The translations under genes were made by a program, and so were the position numbers. Of a DNA stretch of 46,831 nucleotides, positions 24,034 through 32,561 are shown in pieces (within the stretch, counting starts at the first letter, position 1; every line of letters starts with the position of its first letter). Under the pieces are notes generated by a model. That model was not told the DNA's origin, made no database searches, and was given only the letters and a program-made list of their open reading frames with translations. The DNA comes from JBOGJG01 sp050747825 (lineage in GTDB: Bacteria > Acidobacteriota > UBA6911 > RPQK01 > JBOGJG01). The stretch lies in NCBI GenBank assembly GCA_050747825.1, contig JBOGJG010000382.1, forward strand, positions 1-46,831. The letters are read 5' to 3'.

Positions 24034-25350
24034 TCATTTCAAGGCTCTCAGAGCCCGGCGAACAGCCGCGCCAGGTCCTTCGTACTTCCAGGAGAGGACG
24101 AATTTGCCGAATCTGGAGCCGGACCGCATCTGGGGATGGAGCCCGTTCTGCGTCCTGATCCACTCCCGGGCAAGCAACTCATTTTTCAGGTCCTTGATCT
24201 TCGATTCAAGGAACGGGGGCAGAGTACGGGCGTAATCACCGGGCTTGAGGTGATCGATGAGAGGGCCAAGATCCAGCCGGTTGATGTACTCGGCTTCCTG
24301 CGATCGGTATTGCGGATGCTCGAAAATGCCGCGCACGGGATCTACGAAGAGCTGAAGGATCTCAGCGTCGCTTCGCTTGCGAAGAGCCTGAATTTTTGCG
24401 CGCTTCTCCAAAAGGCGGGGAAGTGACTCCAGGACATCATCCACGGCCACCAGGTGATTGAGCGCGTCCATGAAGTGCAGGCGGGCCGCCAGATCTCCGG
24501 CCTCCAGACGCTGCCGGGTCTTACCCCAGAGATAGAAGCTTTCCTTTTCCACACCCGAAAAGAGGACGGCCCGCTTCACCGCCATGATAAAGGCCAGCGA
24601 AAGGATCTTTCGAAATGCCTCCTCCTCATAGTTCTTGATAACGGTCAGAAGGGCATTGCGGTGCATCAGGTAGCGCATCTTCTGGTCTTCATGCTGTTTG
24701 AAAGTGCTGTGCCCGCGATGGTAGACGAAAGATTCGGGGGCGAAAGCGACGCGGTAACCTGCCAGCCACAGGCGCCAGCCGAGATCGACATCTTCAAAGA
24801 TGGCAAAATAATCTTCATCGAATCCACCCGCGGCCAAAAACACCTGCCGGTCGATCAGCATGGCGCCGCCGCAGGGAAAGAGGATGTGCTTCTCGTGGGA
24901 GACATTCTCGACCAACTCCCCTATATCGCGCTGCACGGCGTAACCCAGATACTGCAGAGATGAGCCGTTGAAGTCGATTCGCTTTCCCTCCCAGTCCAGG
25001 ATTCTGGAAGCGACGCAGCAGGTGTCTCCCTCGAGGAGGGGCAGGGCGTTTTGCAGCCATTTCCCATCGGCTCTCATATCATTGTTTATAAAAGCCAGGC
25101 AGCGACCCGAAGCATGTTCGGCGGCCAGATTATTGGGCTGGCAAAAGCCCTGATTCACTTCATTTTGTAAGAGTTTTACCTGGGGAAACTGATGCCGGAC
25201 CAAATCCTGCGAACCGTCGCTGCTGCCATTGTCCACGACAATGATTTCTCCTGCCGAAAGCTCAGCAAGCGAGGGAAGCAAACGGGCCAGATGTTCCCTC
25301 CCGTTCCAATTGACCGTAACAATTGAAACCTCAGAGGTGGATCGGGACAT
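24034..25350 (-). CDS. GT2-family glycosyltransferase with a helical C-terminal extension
   Basis: 438 residues. The GT2 domain (about 1-260) opens VSIVTVNWNGREHLARLLPS, with VVDNGSSDGS, NQGFCQPNNLAAEH, LAFINNDMRADGKWLQ and AGGFDEDYFAIFEDVDLGWR. The remaining 180 residues are helical and charged, with no recognisable domain, and include RSQEAEYINRLDLGPLIDHL. The ATG at 25350 (MSRSTSEV) is chosen; five more in-frame codons exist upstream inside the neighbouring gene. It overlaps that gene by 20 bases. Confidence 0.87.
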   Translation of the reverse strand: MSRSTSEVSIVTVNWNGREHLARLLPSLAELSAGEIIVVDNGSSDGSQDLVRHQFPQVKLLQNEVNQGFCQPNNLAAEHASGRCLAFINNDMRADGKWLQNALPLLEGDTCCVASRILDWEGKRIDFNGSSLQYLGYAVQRDIGELVENVSHEKHILFPCGGAMLIDRQVFLAAGGFDEDYFAIFEDVDLGWRLWLAGYRVAFAPESFVYHRGHSTFKQHEDQKMRYLMHRNALLTVIKNYEEEAFRKILSLAFIMAVKRAVLFSGVEKESFYLWGKTRQRLEAGDLAARLHFMDALNHLVAVDDVLESLPRLLEKRAKIQALRKRSDAEILQLFVDPVRGIFEHPQYRSQEAEYINRLDLGPLIDHLKPGDYARTLPPFLESKIKDLKNELLAREWIRTQNGLHPQMRSGSRFGKFVLSWKYEGPGAAVRRALRALK

Positions 25351-26281
25351 CACTGGATTGTACAATAAGACGCTTTAGTTCCGCGTCGCTTCGAAGGCGC
25401 TGTTTCTGAATGGCGCGGCGGCGCATCCATGTATCCGGAAGGAGGGCCAGATTCCAGATGAAGTTGAAAATCTGCTTCCGCTTGCGGCGCCAGCGCAGGC
25501 GAAGCAGCAGCAGCCCTGACAGAGAGCGGACCAGATTGACGATCTCGTAATTCTTGATCAGGGCGCGAATGTTGTGGCGCTCGCCCAGCACTTCCCGCCA
25601 CTCCATACCCTTGTCCTGGCGCGTGGAGGCGCTGAAATGATGGTAGGCGACGGCCCCGGGAGCTGTAACCACGCGGTAGCCTGCCAGCCATAACCGCCAG
25701 CACAGGTCCACGTCCTCGTGGTACATGAAAAATCGTTCATCAAAGCCGCCCGCTTCGAGAAAGGGGCTGCGCCGGAAGAGAGCCGCGCCGGCGGAAGCAA
25801 ACAGTACTTCTTCCGGAGAGTCGTACTGCCCCCGGTCCTCTTCAAACATGCCGCGGTCCCAGGCATAGCCCAGGAAGTTCATGGCGCCTCCTACTCCATT
25901 TAGAACCTGGGGCCGGTCGTAAAGGCGCAGCTTGGAGGCCACCCCGGCGATATTCGGATCTTGGCGGGCCGTGGAGATGAGTTGCTCAAGCCATTGAGGC
26001 TCGAGTTTCATATCCGTGTTGAGAAACACCAGATACTCCGCATCGCAGATCCGCGCGCCCAGATTGCCTGCCCGCGAAAAACCAAGATTGCTCGACTGCC
26101 GAACCACCCGCACCCAGGGATACTTTTCACAAACGTACTCGGCGCTGCCGTCCTGCGAATGATTGTCTATGAGAAGAGTTTCAAACTCGCGCCCGATTTG
26201 CGCCTCCAAGCTCTGAAGCAGCTCATCCAAAAACCGCCGCCCATTATAATTAATGATAATTACAGCAGCTCTCTCCCTCAC
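25331..26281 (-). CDS. GT2-family glycosyltransferase (GTG start)
   Basis: 316 residues. It opens AAVIIINYNGRRFLDELLQS and carries IDNHSQDGS, SNLGFSRAGNLGA, LVFLNTDMKLEPQW and AGGFDERFFMYHEDVDLCWR (HED). This set is the rhamnosyltransferase-like GT2 pattern. The GTG start overlaps the TGA of the methyltransferase gene (GTGA), so translation is coupled. The basic C-terminus (RWRRKRKQIF) suggests membrane association. It shows strong motif similarity to the two genes that follow, consistent with duplication within the cluster. Confidence 0.9.
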   Translation of the reverse strand: MRERAAVIIINYNGRRFLDELLQSLEAQIGREFETLLIDNHSQDGSAEYVCEKYPWVRVVRQSSNLGFSRAGNLGARICDAEYLVFLNTDMKLEPQWLEQLISTARQDPNIAGVASKLRLYDRPQVLNGVGGAMNFLGYAWDRGMFEEDRGQYDSPEEVLFASAGAALFRRSPFLEAGGFDERFFMYHEDVDLCWRLWLAGYRVVTAPGAVAYHHFSASTRQDKGMEWREVLGERHNIRALIKNYEIVNLVRSLSGLLLLRLRWRRKRKQIFNFIWNLALLPDTWMRRRAIQKQRLRSDAELKRLIVQSSDVPIHL

Positions 26282-28503
26282 TCCTTCTCGTCCTCACTCC
26301 CTCTCTCTCTCCCGCTCTCCATCCTGCGCTTCAACCGCCGGGCGGCGATCCTCCAGAGAGGCGCTCTGTCCAGTTTGTTCTGAACCTCCTCCAGGCGCTG
26401 CCTGAGATTCTCTGCTTGAGTTTCCAGATTAGCGCTGTGGGTTTTCAGATTGGCGATGTGAGTCTCCAGATGCTCCACGAGTTTCCCGCTCTCGTTGCTC
26501 AGAAATTGCACGTCCTGCAGCGTCCTGGAGCGCGTGTGGAGCAAGTGAAGGATGCGCTCGTGGCACTGAATGAACCTGGGGTCCTCGGTCATGCGCTGGC
26601 GGCAATCCAGGCCGGAGGCGGGAAGCCGGAGGCCTGAGTCCTGGGACTCTTCTTCTCCGACCTCAGGCGGGTACCGGGTGCCGGGTGCCCTTTGGGTGGG
26701 GCGGGGTGGGCCTCCGGCCTGAATGAGTTCCCTAAGCTGTTTCTCTTGCGTAGCCGTTAAGGGATGCTTGCTGATGACGAAGAGCGTTCGGTAGGCGGGG
26801 GGGCACTGGTCAAGCGAATAGCAGTGTTGGTTGTAACAGCAATTGAAGTTCTGAATCACCTGGTAGTCTCCCAGGCTGAAATAATGCTGGGTCAGTATCT
26901 GCATCTCTTTCCAGCGCGGAATATACCCGCTGGGCAGTGCTTGAAGGCTGTAATCTCGCTGCTTGAAAAAGCGCTGGACAAGCGAAGTCTCCGGAAGCCC
27001 AAAGGCCTCGTGCTCCTTCAGGAACCGGCTCGCCGACAGCAGGATCCGGCTCAGTTCATCCTCCGCCGCCCGCACCTCCTCAGAGGCGAAGGGCGCTCCC
27101 AGGATAATGCCGTGTCTCGACACACGGTCCAGCTCGGATAGGAACAACTCTCTTCGTTCGCCCGGAAGGTGCTCCAGCACGTCCAAGGACAACACCAGAT
27201 CGAATGAATCATCTTCAAAGGGCAAATCCCAAGCCGACCCGGGCGTGTGCGCCCAATGGTCGCACTGCCGGATGTCCGTAGAGGACACCGCAAACCGTCC
27301 GTCCTCAGGCCTCAGGTCTCGGGCCTCAGGCCTTAAATGAAAGAAATCCCCTGGCACAGCCAGATGACCATCCTGGTCTCCAATGTAGCCACCGACGTCC
27401 AGGATTGTGCCCGGGCAGAGAACTTGAGCCGCGTCGGCCGCCAGGCGATAACGCTGATAAAGATCAAAGGGCAGGCCCAGCACCAGCTCACGCCCGCCCG
27501 CCGGTGCGGCTGAGATTTCGATTGCCGAAAGCTTGACCTGCGGTCCGCCGGGGAACAGATCGAAAAAAAGGTGATGGCCTCCGGCCGGCAGCAACGCCTC
27601 CGGCAATTCGATCTCATGCTCAAGCTGCTCTGAACTGAGATGAATGTCTTCCAGGACGTAACTGTTGAGCCGGATGCGTAAGACTGAAAACCCAGGCGAG
27701 TTCTCGAACCGGAGCCGGATCCTGAGTCGCAGCGAATGATTGTGCAAATTTAATAAGTAAATGGAAGCGGTTGATTGTGCCAGAGAGCGGCAGGAGTCCT
27801 CGAGTCTTCCCCAACCAAATCGAGGAAGCGCAGTAATCGGTCCGTCCGTCTTGACAATCTCTGGAGACTCGCCGAAGAAGTCGTGCTGAAACTGTCGGAT
27901 TTTCTCCGCAGCGGGCGTATTGGGGAAAGACGCTAAGAACTGGAAGTTGTAAGGTTCCACTGATAACCGGAACTGGACCGTCAGGCCCAATTGCCGCAAG
28001 GCAGTCACCCAGAAGGCCGGAGGCCTCTCGAAGATATGCGTCTCTTCCTTGCGCTCGAAGAAGATCGGATCGGGCGTGGCTCCTGCCAGCAGGCCGTCGG
28101 GCTTGAGTGCCCGGACCGACTCCGCCAGGCACTGCAGCGGGTCCTCCAGGTGCTCCAGCACATCAAAGAGAGTGATGACGTCTGCGCTTTGATCGCCAAG
28201 GGGCAGATGCTGGGCGTGAGCCTGGATCAGACGCGGCCGCAGCTCCGGCACTTGGGAGAGAGCGTAATCGCTCACGTCCAGGCCGAAGGCCAGATAGCCT
28301 TTCCCGCCAGCGGAATCGATCAGGGATCCATAGGCGCAGCCGACATCAATGAATGTGCCTGAAGGGCGCACAGCCTGCAGGATATCAACCCACGGTCCCC
28401 AGTCCCCGGGACGCAGTGGATACCCGCTTTCCGGATAGCCGCTCGTTTCTCCGTGAAAGTACCTGTGGTCGTATAGGTGCTGAAGATCGCGTGATGTCGC
28501 CAT
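26278..28503 (-). CDS. Tandem SAM-dependent methyltransferase with C-terminal coiled coil
   Basis: 741 residues. Methyltransferase 1 (about 45-180) has motif I FIDVGCAYGS and ITLFDVLEHLEDP. A beta-sandwich-like region follows (about 245-335). Methyltransferase 2 (about 362-500) has ILDVGGYIGDQDG and FDLVLSLDVLEHLPG. A Pro/Arg linker leads to a coiled coil (about 650-714, regular Leu/Asn spacing) and a basic amphipathic tail (APLWRIAARRLKRRM). First gene of the GT2 operon. Methylation of a growing glycan plus a coiled coil recalls WbdD-type O-antigen chain terminators, but no kinase domain is seen; that role is inference. Three heptamer arrays lie inside the gene. Confidence 0.85.
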   Translation of the reverse strand: MATSRDLQHLYDHRYFHGETSGYPESGYPLRPGDWGPWVDILQAVRPSGTFIDVGCAYGSLIDSAGGKGYLAFGLDVSDYALSQVPELRPRLIQAHAQHLPLGDQSADVITLFDVLEHLEDPLQCLAESVRALKPDGLLAGATPDPIFFERKEETHIFERPPAFWVTALRQLGLTVQFRLSVEPYNFQFLASFPNTPAAEKIRQFQHDFFGESPEIVKTDGPITALPRFGWGRLEDSCRSLAQSTASIYLLNLHNHSLRLRIRLRFENSPGFSVLRIRLNSYVLEDIHLSSEQLEHEIELPEALLPAGGHHLFFDLFPGGPQVKLSAIEISAAPAGGRELVLGLPFDLYQRYRLAADAAQVLCPGTILDVGGYIGDQDGHLAVPGDFFHLRPEARDLRPEDGRFAVSSTDIRQCDHWAHTPGSAWDLPFEDDSFDLVLSLDVLEHLPGERRELFLSELDRVSRHGIILGAPFASEEVRAAEDELSRILLSASRFLKEHEAFGLPETSLVQRFFKQRDYSLQALPSGYIPRWKEMQILTQHYFSLGDYQVIQNFNCCYNQHCYSLDQCPPAYRTLFVISKHPLTATQEKQLRELIQAGGPPRPTQRAPGTRYPPEVGEEESQDSGLRLPASGLDCRQRMTEDPRFIQCHERILHLLHTRSRTLQDVQFLSNESGKLVEHLETHIANLKTHSANLETQAENLRQRLEEVQNKLDRAPLWRIAARRLKRRMESGRERGSEDEKE
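26612..26646 (-). repeat. Heptamer array H8 (degenerate) in the methyltransferase linker
   Basis: Five in-register 7-base units on the plus strand: CCGGAGG, CGGGAAG, CCGGAGG, CCTGAGT, CCTGGGA. It codes for the segment DSGLRLPASGL in the disordered linker between the second methyltransferase domain and the coiled coil. Confidence 0.6.
26668..26688 (-). repeat. Heptamer array H7 in the methyltransferase linker
   Basis: Three units: CGGGTAC, CGGGTGC, CGGGTGC on the plus strand. It codes for part of RAPGTRYPPE in the same linker as H8. Its 21 bases equal seven codons, so this array keeps the frame. Confidence 0.65.
27303..27333 (-). repeat. Heptamer array H6 in the second methyltransferase domain
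   Basis: Units CCTCAGG, CCTCAGG, TCTCGGG, CCTCAGG plus a partial CCT on the plus strand. It codes for LRPEARDLRPED in a loop after motif I. In the coding direction the perfect unit CCTGAGG would create TGA at the third codon of the next unit; the variant unit turns that codon into CGA and keeps the frame open. Confidence 0.75.
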
Positions 28504-28932
28504 TACTTCGCGTGGCGATTCTAGCAGAACGCCGGCTTTGATTCGTGTAATTCGTTGGCTAAATTCGTTGGCTTAAAAAGCCTCCAAACTTCCCGCGCGA
28601 GCGACTGATTACCTTTTTGCGCATTTTTTATTTGTTTTTTCAGCGGATTTGGGTAATATGAATGGTGGGCCTTAAAGGAGGAGCCTTCGCATAGCTGGTA
28701 AAAACAGGTTTTCTACACTGACAAAAGATGCGACTTTTTTGAACGAGCAGCATCTTTTCATTGCGTCGTTTTTTACGGGTAATGCAGTTTTGCGATTCTT
28801 AGCGGGGAGGTGATATTGACATTCCGGTTTAAAACAGGCATTCTAAAATAGGTATTGTGCGTAATTCATTTGTCTTGAATTGTTTGGTTTTTCTTGTTCT
28901 TGGGGTTTTAAATGTTTAAGGAGGACTCTTTG
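28504..28932 (+). promoter_or_regulatory. Long gene-free leader before the 662-aa exported protein
   Basis: About 430 bases with no gene. It contains a dispersed repeat (28540-28574), a purine-rich AAAGGAGGAG (28675-28684) not followed by an open frame, an inverted repeat AAAAGATGC (28723-28731) / GCATCTTTT (28750-28758), two near-copies of a GCGAC-T6 / GCGTCG-T6 word (28730-28740 and 28763-28774), and TTGACA (28816-28821) without a convincing -10 at normal spacing. It ends in AAGGAGG (28918-28924) eight bases before the ATG. Probably promoter plus structured 5' leader; I recognise no known riboswitch. Confidence 0.4.
28540..28574. repeat. Dispersed CGAATT-type repeat, copy 4
   Basis: GATTCGTGTAATTCGTTGGC followed by TAAATTCGTTGGCTT. 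The word ATTCGTTGGC occurs twice here and again at 42192-42201 and 46664-46673. It lies just upstream of the methyltransferase gene start on the minus strand. Confidence 0.6.
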
Positions 28933-30921
28933 ATGAAAAGATCGTGGAAACTGTTAACTCTTCTTTTCGCGATTTCCATCCTCGCTAGCCCTGCATTGCA
29001 GGCTCAGGCTACAGATCCAAGTCTCGACCCGGATATTCATTATGGTGGTTGGGATGAGGCAGTACAGAGCCGCAATATTCCAGCAGGTACCGTCGTGGAT
29101 CCGGGATCGCAGCTCTTGTATATTGTGGACACGGGGATCAATCTCCGCACTTCAGACTTTACTGAAGAGCAACTGGCGGCCGAGAACGTGAATACGCTGC
29201 TGGGAGTTACGGGCGCGAGTGGAGTGGGTGACGTTCAGGTCAATTTTCTGGCGATCACCAATACCCACCCGACCCAGGCTGTGACCATTCACTTCCGTTA
29301 TTTCAATGATGAATGCGAAGATCTTTTGGACTTCCTGGTTCTGTTGACTTGCAACGACACGCTGATCCTCAATCCCTTCGACTTTGAAATTCCGGGGACC
29401 AGCCTGATCGGCAGCCCGATCAACACCGGGAGGCGCATTTTTGGACCCGATTTGTCTTCTGCTTTCCCGGCCATCCGAGGGGATCGTTTCGCTTCCGGGC
29501 GGTTTCTGATTTTCGCAACTGCTGCGGGAACAACTTTTGGCGATGACGACCAGGCCGATATCCTGTTCTCGAGAGAGTTGGGCAATGGATTGGGCGGTGA
29601 GTGTAATATCGATGCCCAGGGTGGCAGCACTAATTTCGCTCCAGGCCCGGCCGGTAATACTTCTTCTACCGCTTCGAGTGACAGCAGTACCCGGAACGTA
29701 GGCAGCACTGCGGGCTTTAGTCAAAACAACCTGCATGTCTTCAATGCCACGGCGGTCAGTTTTAACTATCTGGTTGGCCATCAGACCACCGCTGTGCCGA
29801 AGGGCTTTATCGAAGGCGCGCAGTCCGATCAGGATCAGTTCCTGGCTTATGGCGTAAACGCCTGGACGCGGCCCGCTATCAGGATAAACGACAACACGAA
29901 TGTGGAGCCGACTATTGACGACAACCCGCAGACTGATGGCAGCACCGGTCTCTCGGGTGACGGGTGGTTCGTTCCCGACTATCGGATTCTGATGGGCTCT
30001 GAAGCCAACGTGAAGCAGTCGGATACGAGTACGAACATCACAGTGATTAATGAGTTTTACTTACGTAATGATGTTCATGGCGGAAACACGTTCCGGGCCT
30101 TCTTCAACTTCGACACCGATACTTTGGGCGTTGGACCTGGAACGAACGTCGATCCAGTGGCGGGCGTAGGTGGTGGCTCAAATTGGGGTGCTCTGGCTTG
30201 GACCTCCATCCATGGCATCTCTTCTGCCGCGGAGAACGCAAATCAGAGGGTAGAATTCCTCTCCATCGTGGATGACTATGATGGAAGTAAGAACCCTGGT
30301 ATAGCGGTCACCATCGGTGGTATACAGATCCGTGATCGATCCTATAACCTGACCGGGGCTGAGACTCAATACATCGTGCAGGTGTTCGACAATAATGAGA
30401 ATCAGCTCACAGTCTCGCCGGAGACTCCCATCGGAATTTCTCCTGCGCCGGATGTTGCGCCGACTGCCAATCTGCGGATTATCGTGGATTGCTTGCAGGT
30501 GTGGATCAACGGCGTACGAGACCCGGATACGCGAAGAGATGGATTTAGTATTGAGAATGTGGGTGAAATCACCTCACTGGCCCTGGATGGCTCCGGTGAT
30601 TTTGCCGGTCTCAATGCGACCATTGATCCGCTGGAAGACGCCTCTCAGGGTTGGATCCGCTTCGTGCGCGATAATAACCATCAGCGGAGCGCAACAGTAG
30701 ACGATCCGTTTGATGCGGATTTTGATACTGTGACCATCACTGCAGGTACCATCGCGCCGATCGACCCGACCATCATGGATAACACCAACGTGCCCAGCTT
30801 CGCGACCATCGGTCAGGTGGTCGTGAGGTTTGAGGGCTTCGGTGCTTCCTGGTGGCTGGCCTCTTCAGCTTTCGATCCGGACGTTTCGGAAGCTGATCCT
30901 GCTGGCAATCCCAGTCCATAA
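28933..30921 (+). CDS. Large exported beta-rich protein of unknown function (662 aa)
   Basis: The signal peptide is MKRSWKLLTLLFAISILASP with cleavage near LQAQA. The mature protein is acidic, rich in Asn, Asp, Thr and Gly and poor in Lys, with four Cys (two in an ECEDLLDFLVLLTCND segment and two later). An opening domain with VQVNFLAITNTHPTQAVTIHFRYF looks like the Ig-like fold shared by other exported proteins of the window. No enzyme motif is seen. The ATG at 28933 has AAGGAGG at optimal spacing; the frame extending to 28912 does not. A long leader, strong ribosome site and strong terminator suggest an abundant single-gene product, perhaps a surface-layer or matrix protein (inference). Confidence 0.72.
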   Translation: MKRSWKLLTLLFAISILASPALQAQATDPSLDPDIHYGGWDEAVQSRNIPAGTVVDPGSQLLYIVDTGINLRTSDFTEEQLAAENVNTLLGVTGASGVGDVQVNFLAITNTHPTQAVTIHFRYFNDECEDLLDFLVLLTCNDTLILNPFDFEIPGTSLIGSPINTGRRIFGPDLSSAFPAIRGDRFASGRFLIFATAAGTTFGDDDQADILFSRELGNGLGGECNIDAQGGSTNFAPGPAGNTSSTASSDSSTRNVGSTAGFSQNNLHVFNATAVSFNYLVGHQTTAVPKGFIEGAQSDQDQFLAYGVNAWTRPAIRINDNTNVEPTIDDNPQTDGSTGLSGDGWFVPDYRILMGSEANVKQSDTSTNITVINEFYLRNDVHGGNTFRAFFNFDTDTLGVGPGTNVDPVAGVGGGSNWGALAWTSIHGISSAAENANQRVEFLSIVDDYDGSKNPGIAVTIGGIQIRDRSYNLTGAETQYIVQVFDNNENQLTVSPETPIGISPAPDVAPTANLRIIVDCLQVWINGVRDPDTRRDGFSIENVGEITSLALDGSGDFAGLNATIDPLEDASQGWIRFVRDNNHQRSATVDDPFDADFDTVTITAGTIAPIDPTIMDNTNVPSFATIGQVVVRFEGFGASWWLASSAFDPDVSEADPAGNPSP

Positions 30922-30940
30922 CTGGGATCTGGAGGTCTGA

Positions 30941-30980
30941 AAAAAAAGGGGGGGGCAGTTTTACTGCCTCCCCTTTTTTT
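30941..30980 (+). terminator. Strong intrinsic terminator after the 662-aa protein
   Basis: A7G8 then CAG (30941-30958) pairs with CTGCC-T-CCCC-T7 (30964-30980) around a TTTTA loop. It is a long G/C stem flanked by A7 and T7, so it could work in both directions. It begins 20 bases after the stop codon. Confidence 0.92.
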
Positions 30981-31044
30981 GTATAGGCAGTTGGTTGTGA
31001 CAGAAGATGTGATAGGATTGGCGCTTTTATCGGGAATCTGACTA

Positions 31045-32490
31045 ATGCAATTCGGTTTTCTCCTCGGAATACTCTTGCCTGTTTCAATGGTTCTTCTATT
31101 CTCCGAAGGTCTCCGTGATCTCCCTGCGGTCTCGCATCTCAAGGTGAATCCGGAAAATGTTTCTGCTTTCCTGGAAAGCCACCTGTCCAGGAATCAGCTC
31201 AAAGTCGATGGGAAAGGAAATATCTATGTGGGCTTTGCCGGAATGCGCCAGGGAAAGAAGGATACCGATGTTTTCTTTCGCCGCTTTGAGACCGCTACAA
31301 ATACATGGGAGGAGTTGACTCCGGTCAGTCAGGAAGATGTTCTGGACCGTGGAGCCGCCCTGTGGGTCAGCCGCCAAGGTGTCGTCCACTATGCATGGCT
31401 GGCACATGATGAAAAGACGGGGAAAGTGGAAGTACGCTACCGCAAGTCTAAAAACGGCGGCAAGGACTGGTCCGAGCCGATGAGCTTCGAGGTCGGAGCG
31501 ACCGTGGCACGCTATCCCCAACTGGCTGGAGATGAGAATAATAACCTGTACCTCTATATTACCAACGCCCCAAAAGGCGCAAAAGAACGACTGCTGCTCT
31601 TTTGCAGTGGAGATGCCGGTGAAAATTGGCAGGCGGCGAGCATAAGCAATGCCCAAGCAGCCGAGAATGAAATCGCTCGTGAGCCTCAACTCCTGGTTGG
31701 TGACAAGAGTAGGGCCTTTCTGGTTTGGTTGGACACGGCTTTTGGAGGGCTGGGAGTCGTTTTTTCGCGCACGGAAGATGGCGGGAAAACCTGGAGTGAG
31801 CCTGTTCCACTGAATCAGGATCACACTCAGATACTGCATCAACCCCTCATTCAGAGAATCGGAGACAATCTCTTGGTCTCCTGGACGGAAAAAGCAGGCC
31901 TTGAGAGCACAATTTACTGGAATCAGTCCTCCGATAACGGAAGGACTTGGAAAGGCAATCAGGTCCTCTATAAAAGTGGGGTGACGTCCATCACAACGGA
32001 AATGTGGGGGGGGCCTGATAAACTGCTCGTAATTTGGAGCGATTACCGGAACAAGATGCGCTACGGCGGAAAGAGGGATCTGGGAGAGCGCCTCTGGGCC
32101 GATCTTTACAGCAGGAAAGGCGGCTGGCTCACGGAGACCGCGGAAGCTGGGCCGGATCTCGTGACGCTCAAAGCCAAGGATGAATCCTACTACAACGGCT
32201 TTGATGCTGCGCCCTCGGGATCGGGGGGGTATCTGGTAGTTTATTCGGAGAACATCATGGGTTATCGCCGGGCCATACACGGAGCCTTTTGGAATGAGGT
32301 CGGCGGTTTCCAGGAGAGCTTTCGGATCAGCGAGCCGGTCCGAATGGTGGATAGTGTTTGGCCCAAGGCCCAACGGGTCAGTGAAGGGGAAAACGCGGTA
32401 ATTTACAACCAGGTGCGTGCTAAGATGTTCCAGCACCAGCCCAAATCCTGGTTGGGAGACTTAATCTTAAGCCGTATCCAAATTCAGTGA
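31045..32490 (+). CDS. Exported BNR/sialidase-fold beta-propeller protein
   Basis: 481 residues with an N-terminal signal or anchor (MQFGFLLGILLPVSMVLLF). At least four Asp-box (BNR) motifs are visible: SKNGGKDWS, SGDAGENWQ, TEDGGKTWS and SSDNGRTWK, spaced by about 50-60 residues as in six-bladed sialidase-type propellers. The FRIP motif and arginine triad of true sialidases are not evident, so carbohydrate binding or another hydrolase role is as likely as sialidase activity. Located between two large exported-protein genes. No strong ribosome-binding site at the chosen start. Confidence 0.78.
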   Translation: MQFGFLLGILLPVSMVLLFSEGLRDLPAVSHLKVNPENVSAFLESHLSRNQLKVDGKGNIYVGFAGMRQGKKDTDVFFRRFETATNTWEELTPVSQEDVLDRGAALWVSRQGVVHYAWLAHDEKTGKVEVRYRKSKNGGKDWSEPMSFEVGATVARYPQLAGDENNNLYLYITNAPKGAKERLLLFCSGDAGENWQAASISNAQAAENEIAREPQLLVGDKSRAFLVWLDTAFGGLGVVFSRTEDGGKTWSEPVPLNQDHTQILHQPLIQRIGDNLLVSWTEKAGLESTIYWNQSSDNGRTWKGNQVLYKSGVTSITTEMWGGPDKLLVIWSDYRNKMRYGGKRDLGERLWADLYSRKGGWLTETAEAGPDLVTLKAKDESYYNGFDAAPSGSGGYLVVYSENIMGYRRAIHGAFWNEVGGFQESFRISEPVRMVDSVWPKAQRVSEGENAVIYNQVRAKMFQHQPKSWLGDLILSRIQIQ

Positions 32491-32561
32491 GCCTGGGATT
32501 CCGGGCTTATGGCCGCGCGGTCAAAGTTAAGCGGCAATGACTAAACCAAGGAGTATCTTAA

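Noticed and set aside
26416..26490. 21-base periodicity at the end of the methyltransferase gene as another DNA repeat array
   Set aside because: The period of seven codons follows the coiled-coil heptad pattern of the protein; the bases themselves are not repeated closely. It is explained by the protein.
31096..32436. 446-codon open frame on the minus strand, antisense to the BNR protein
   Set aside because: It mirrors the BNR gene, has no recognisable domain and no ribosome-binding site, and its residue pattern is that of a complement of a coding strand. The plus frame has a signal peptide and four Asp boxes.
31045..32490. Active sialidase (GH33) call for the BNR protein
   Set aside because: Asp boxes alone define a fold, not the activity; the FRIP motif and arginine triad were not found.
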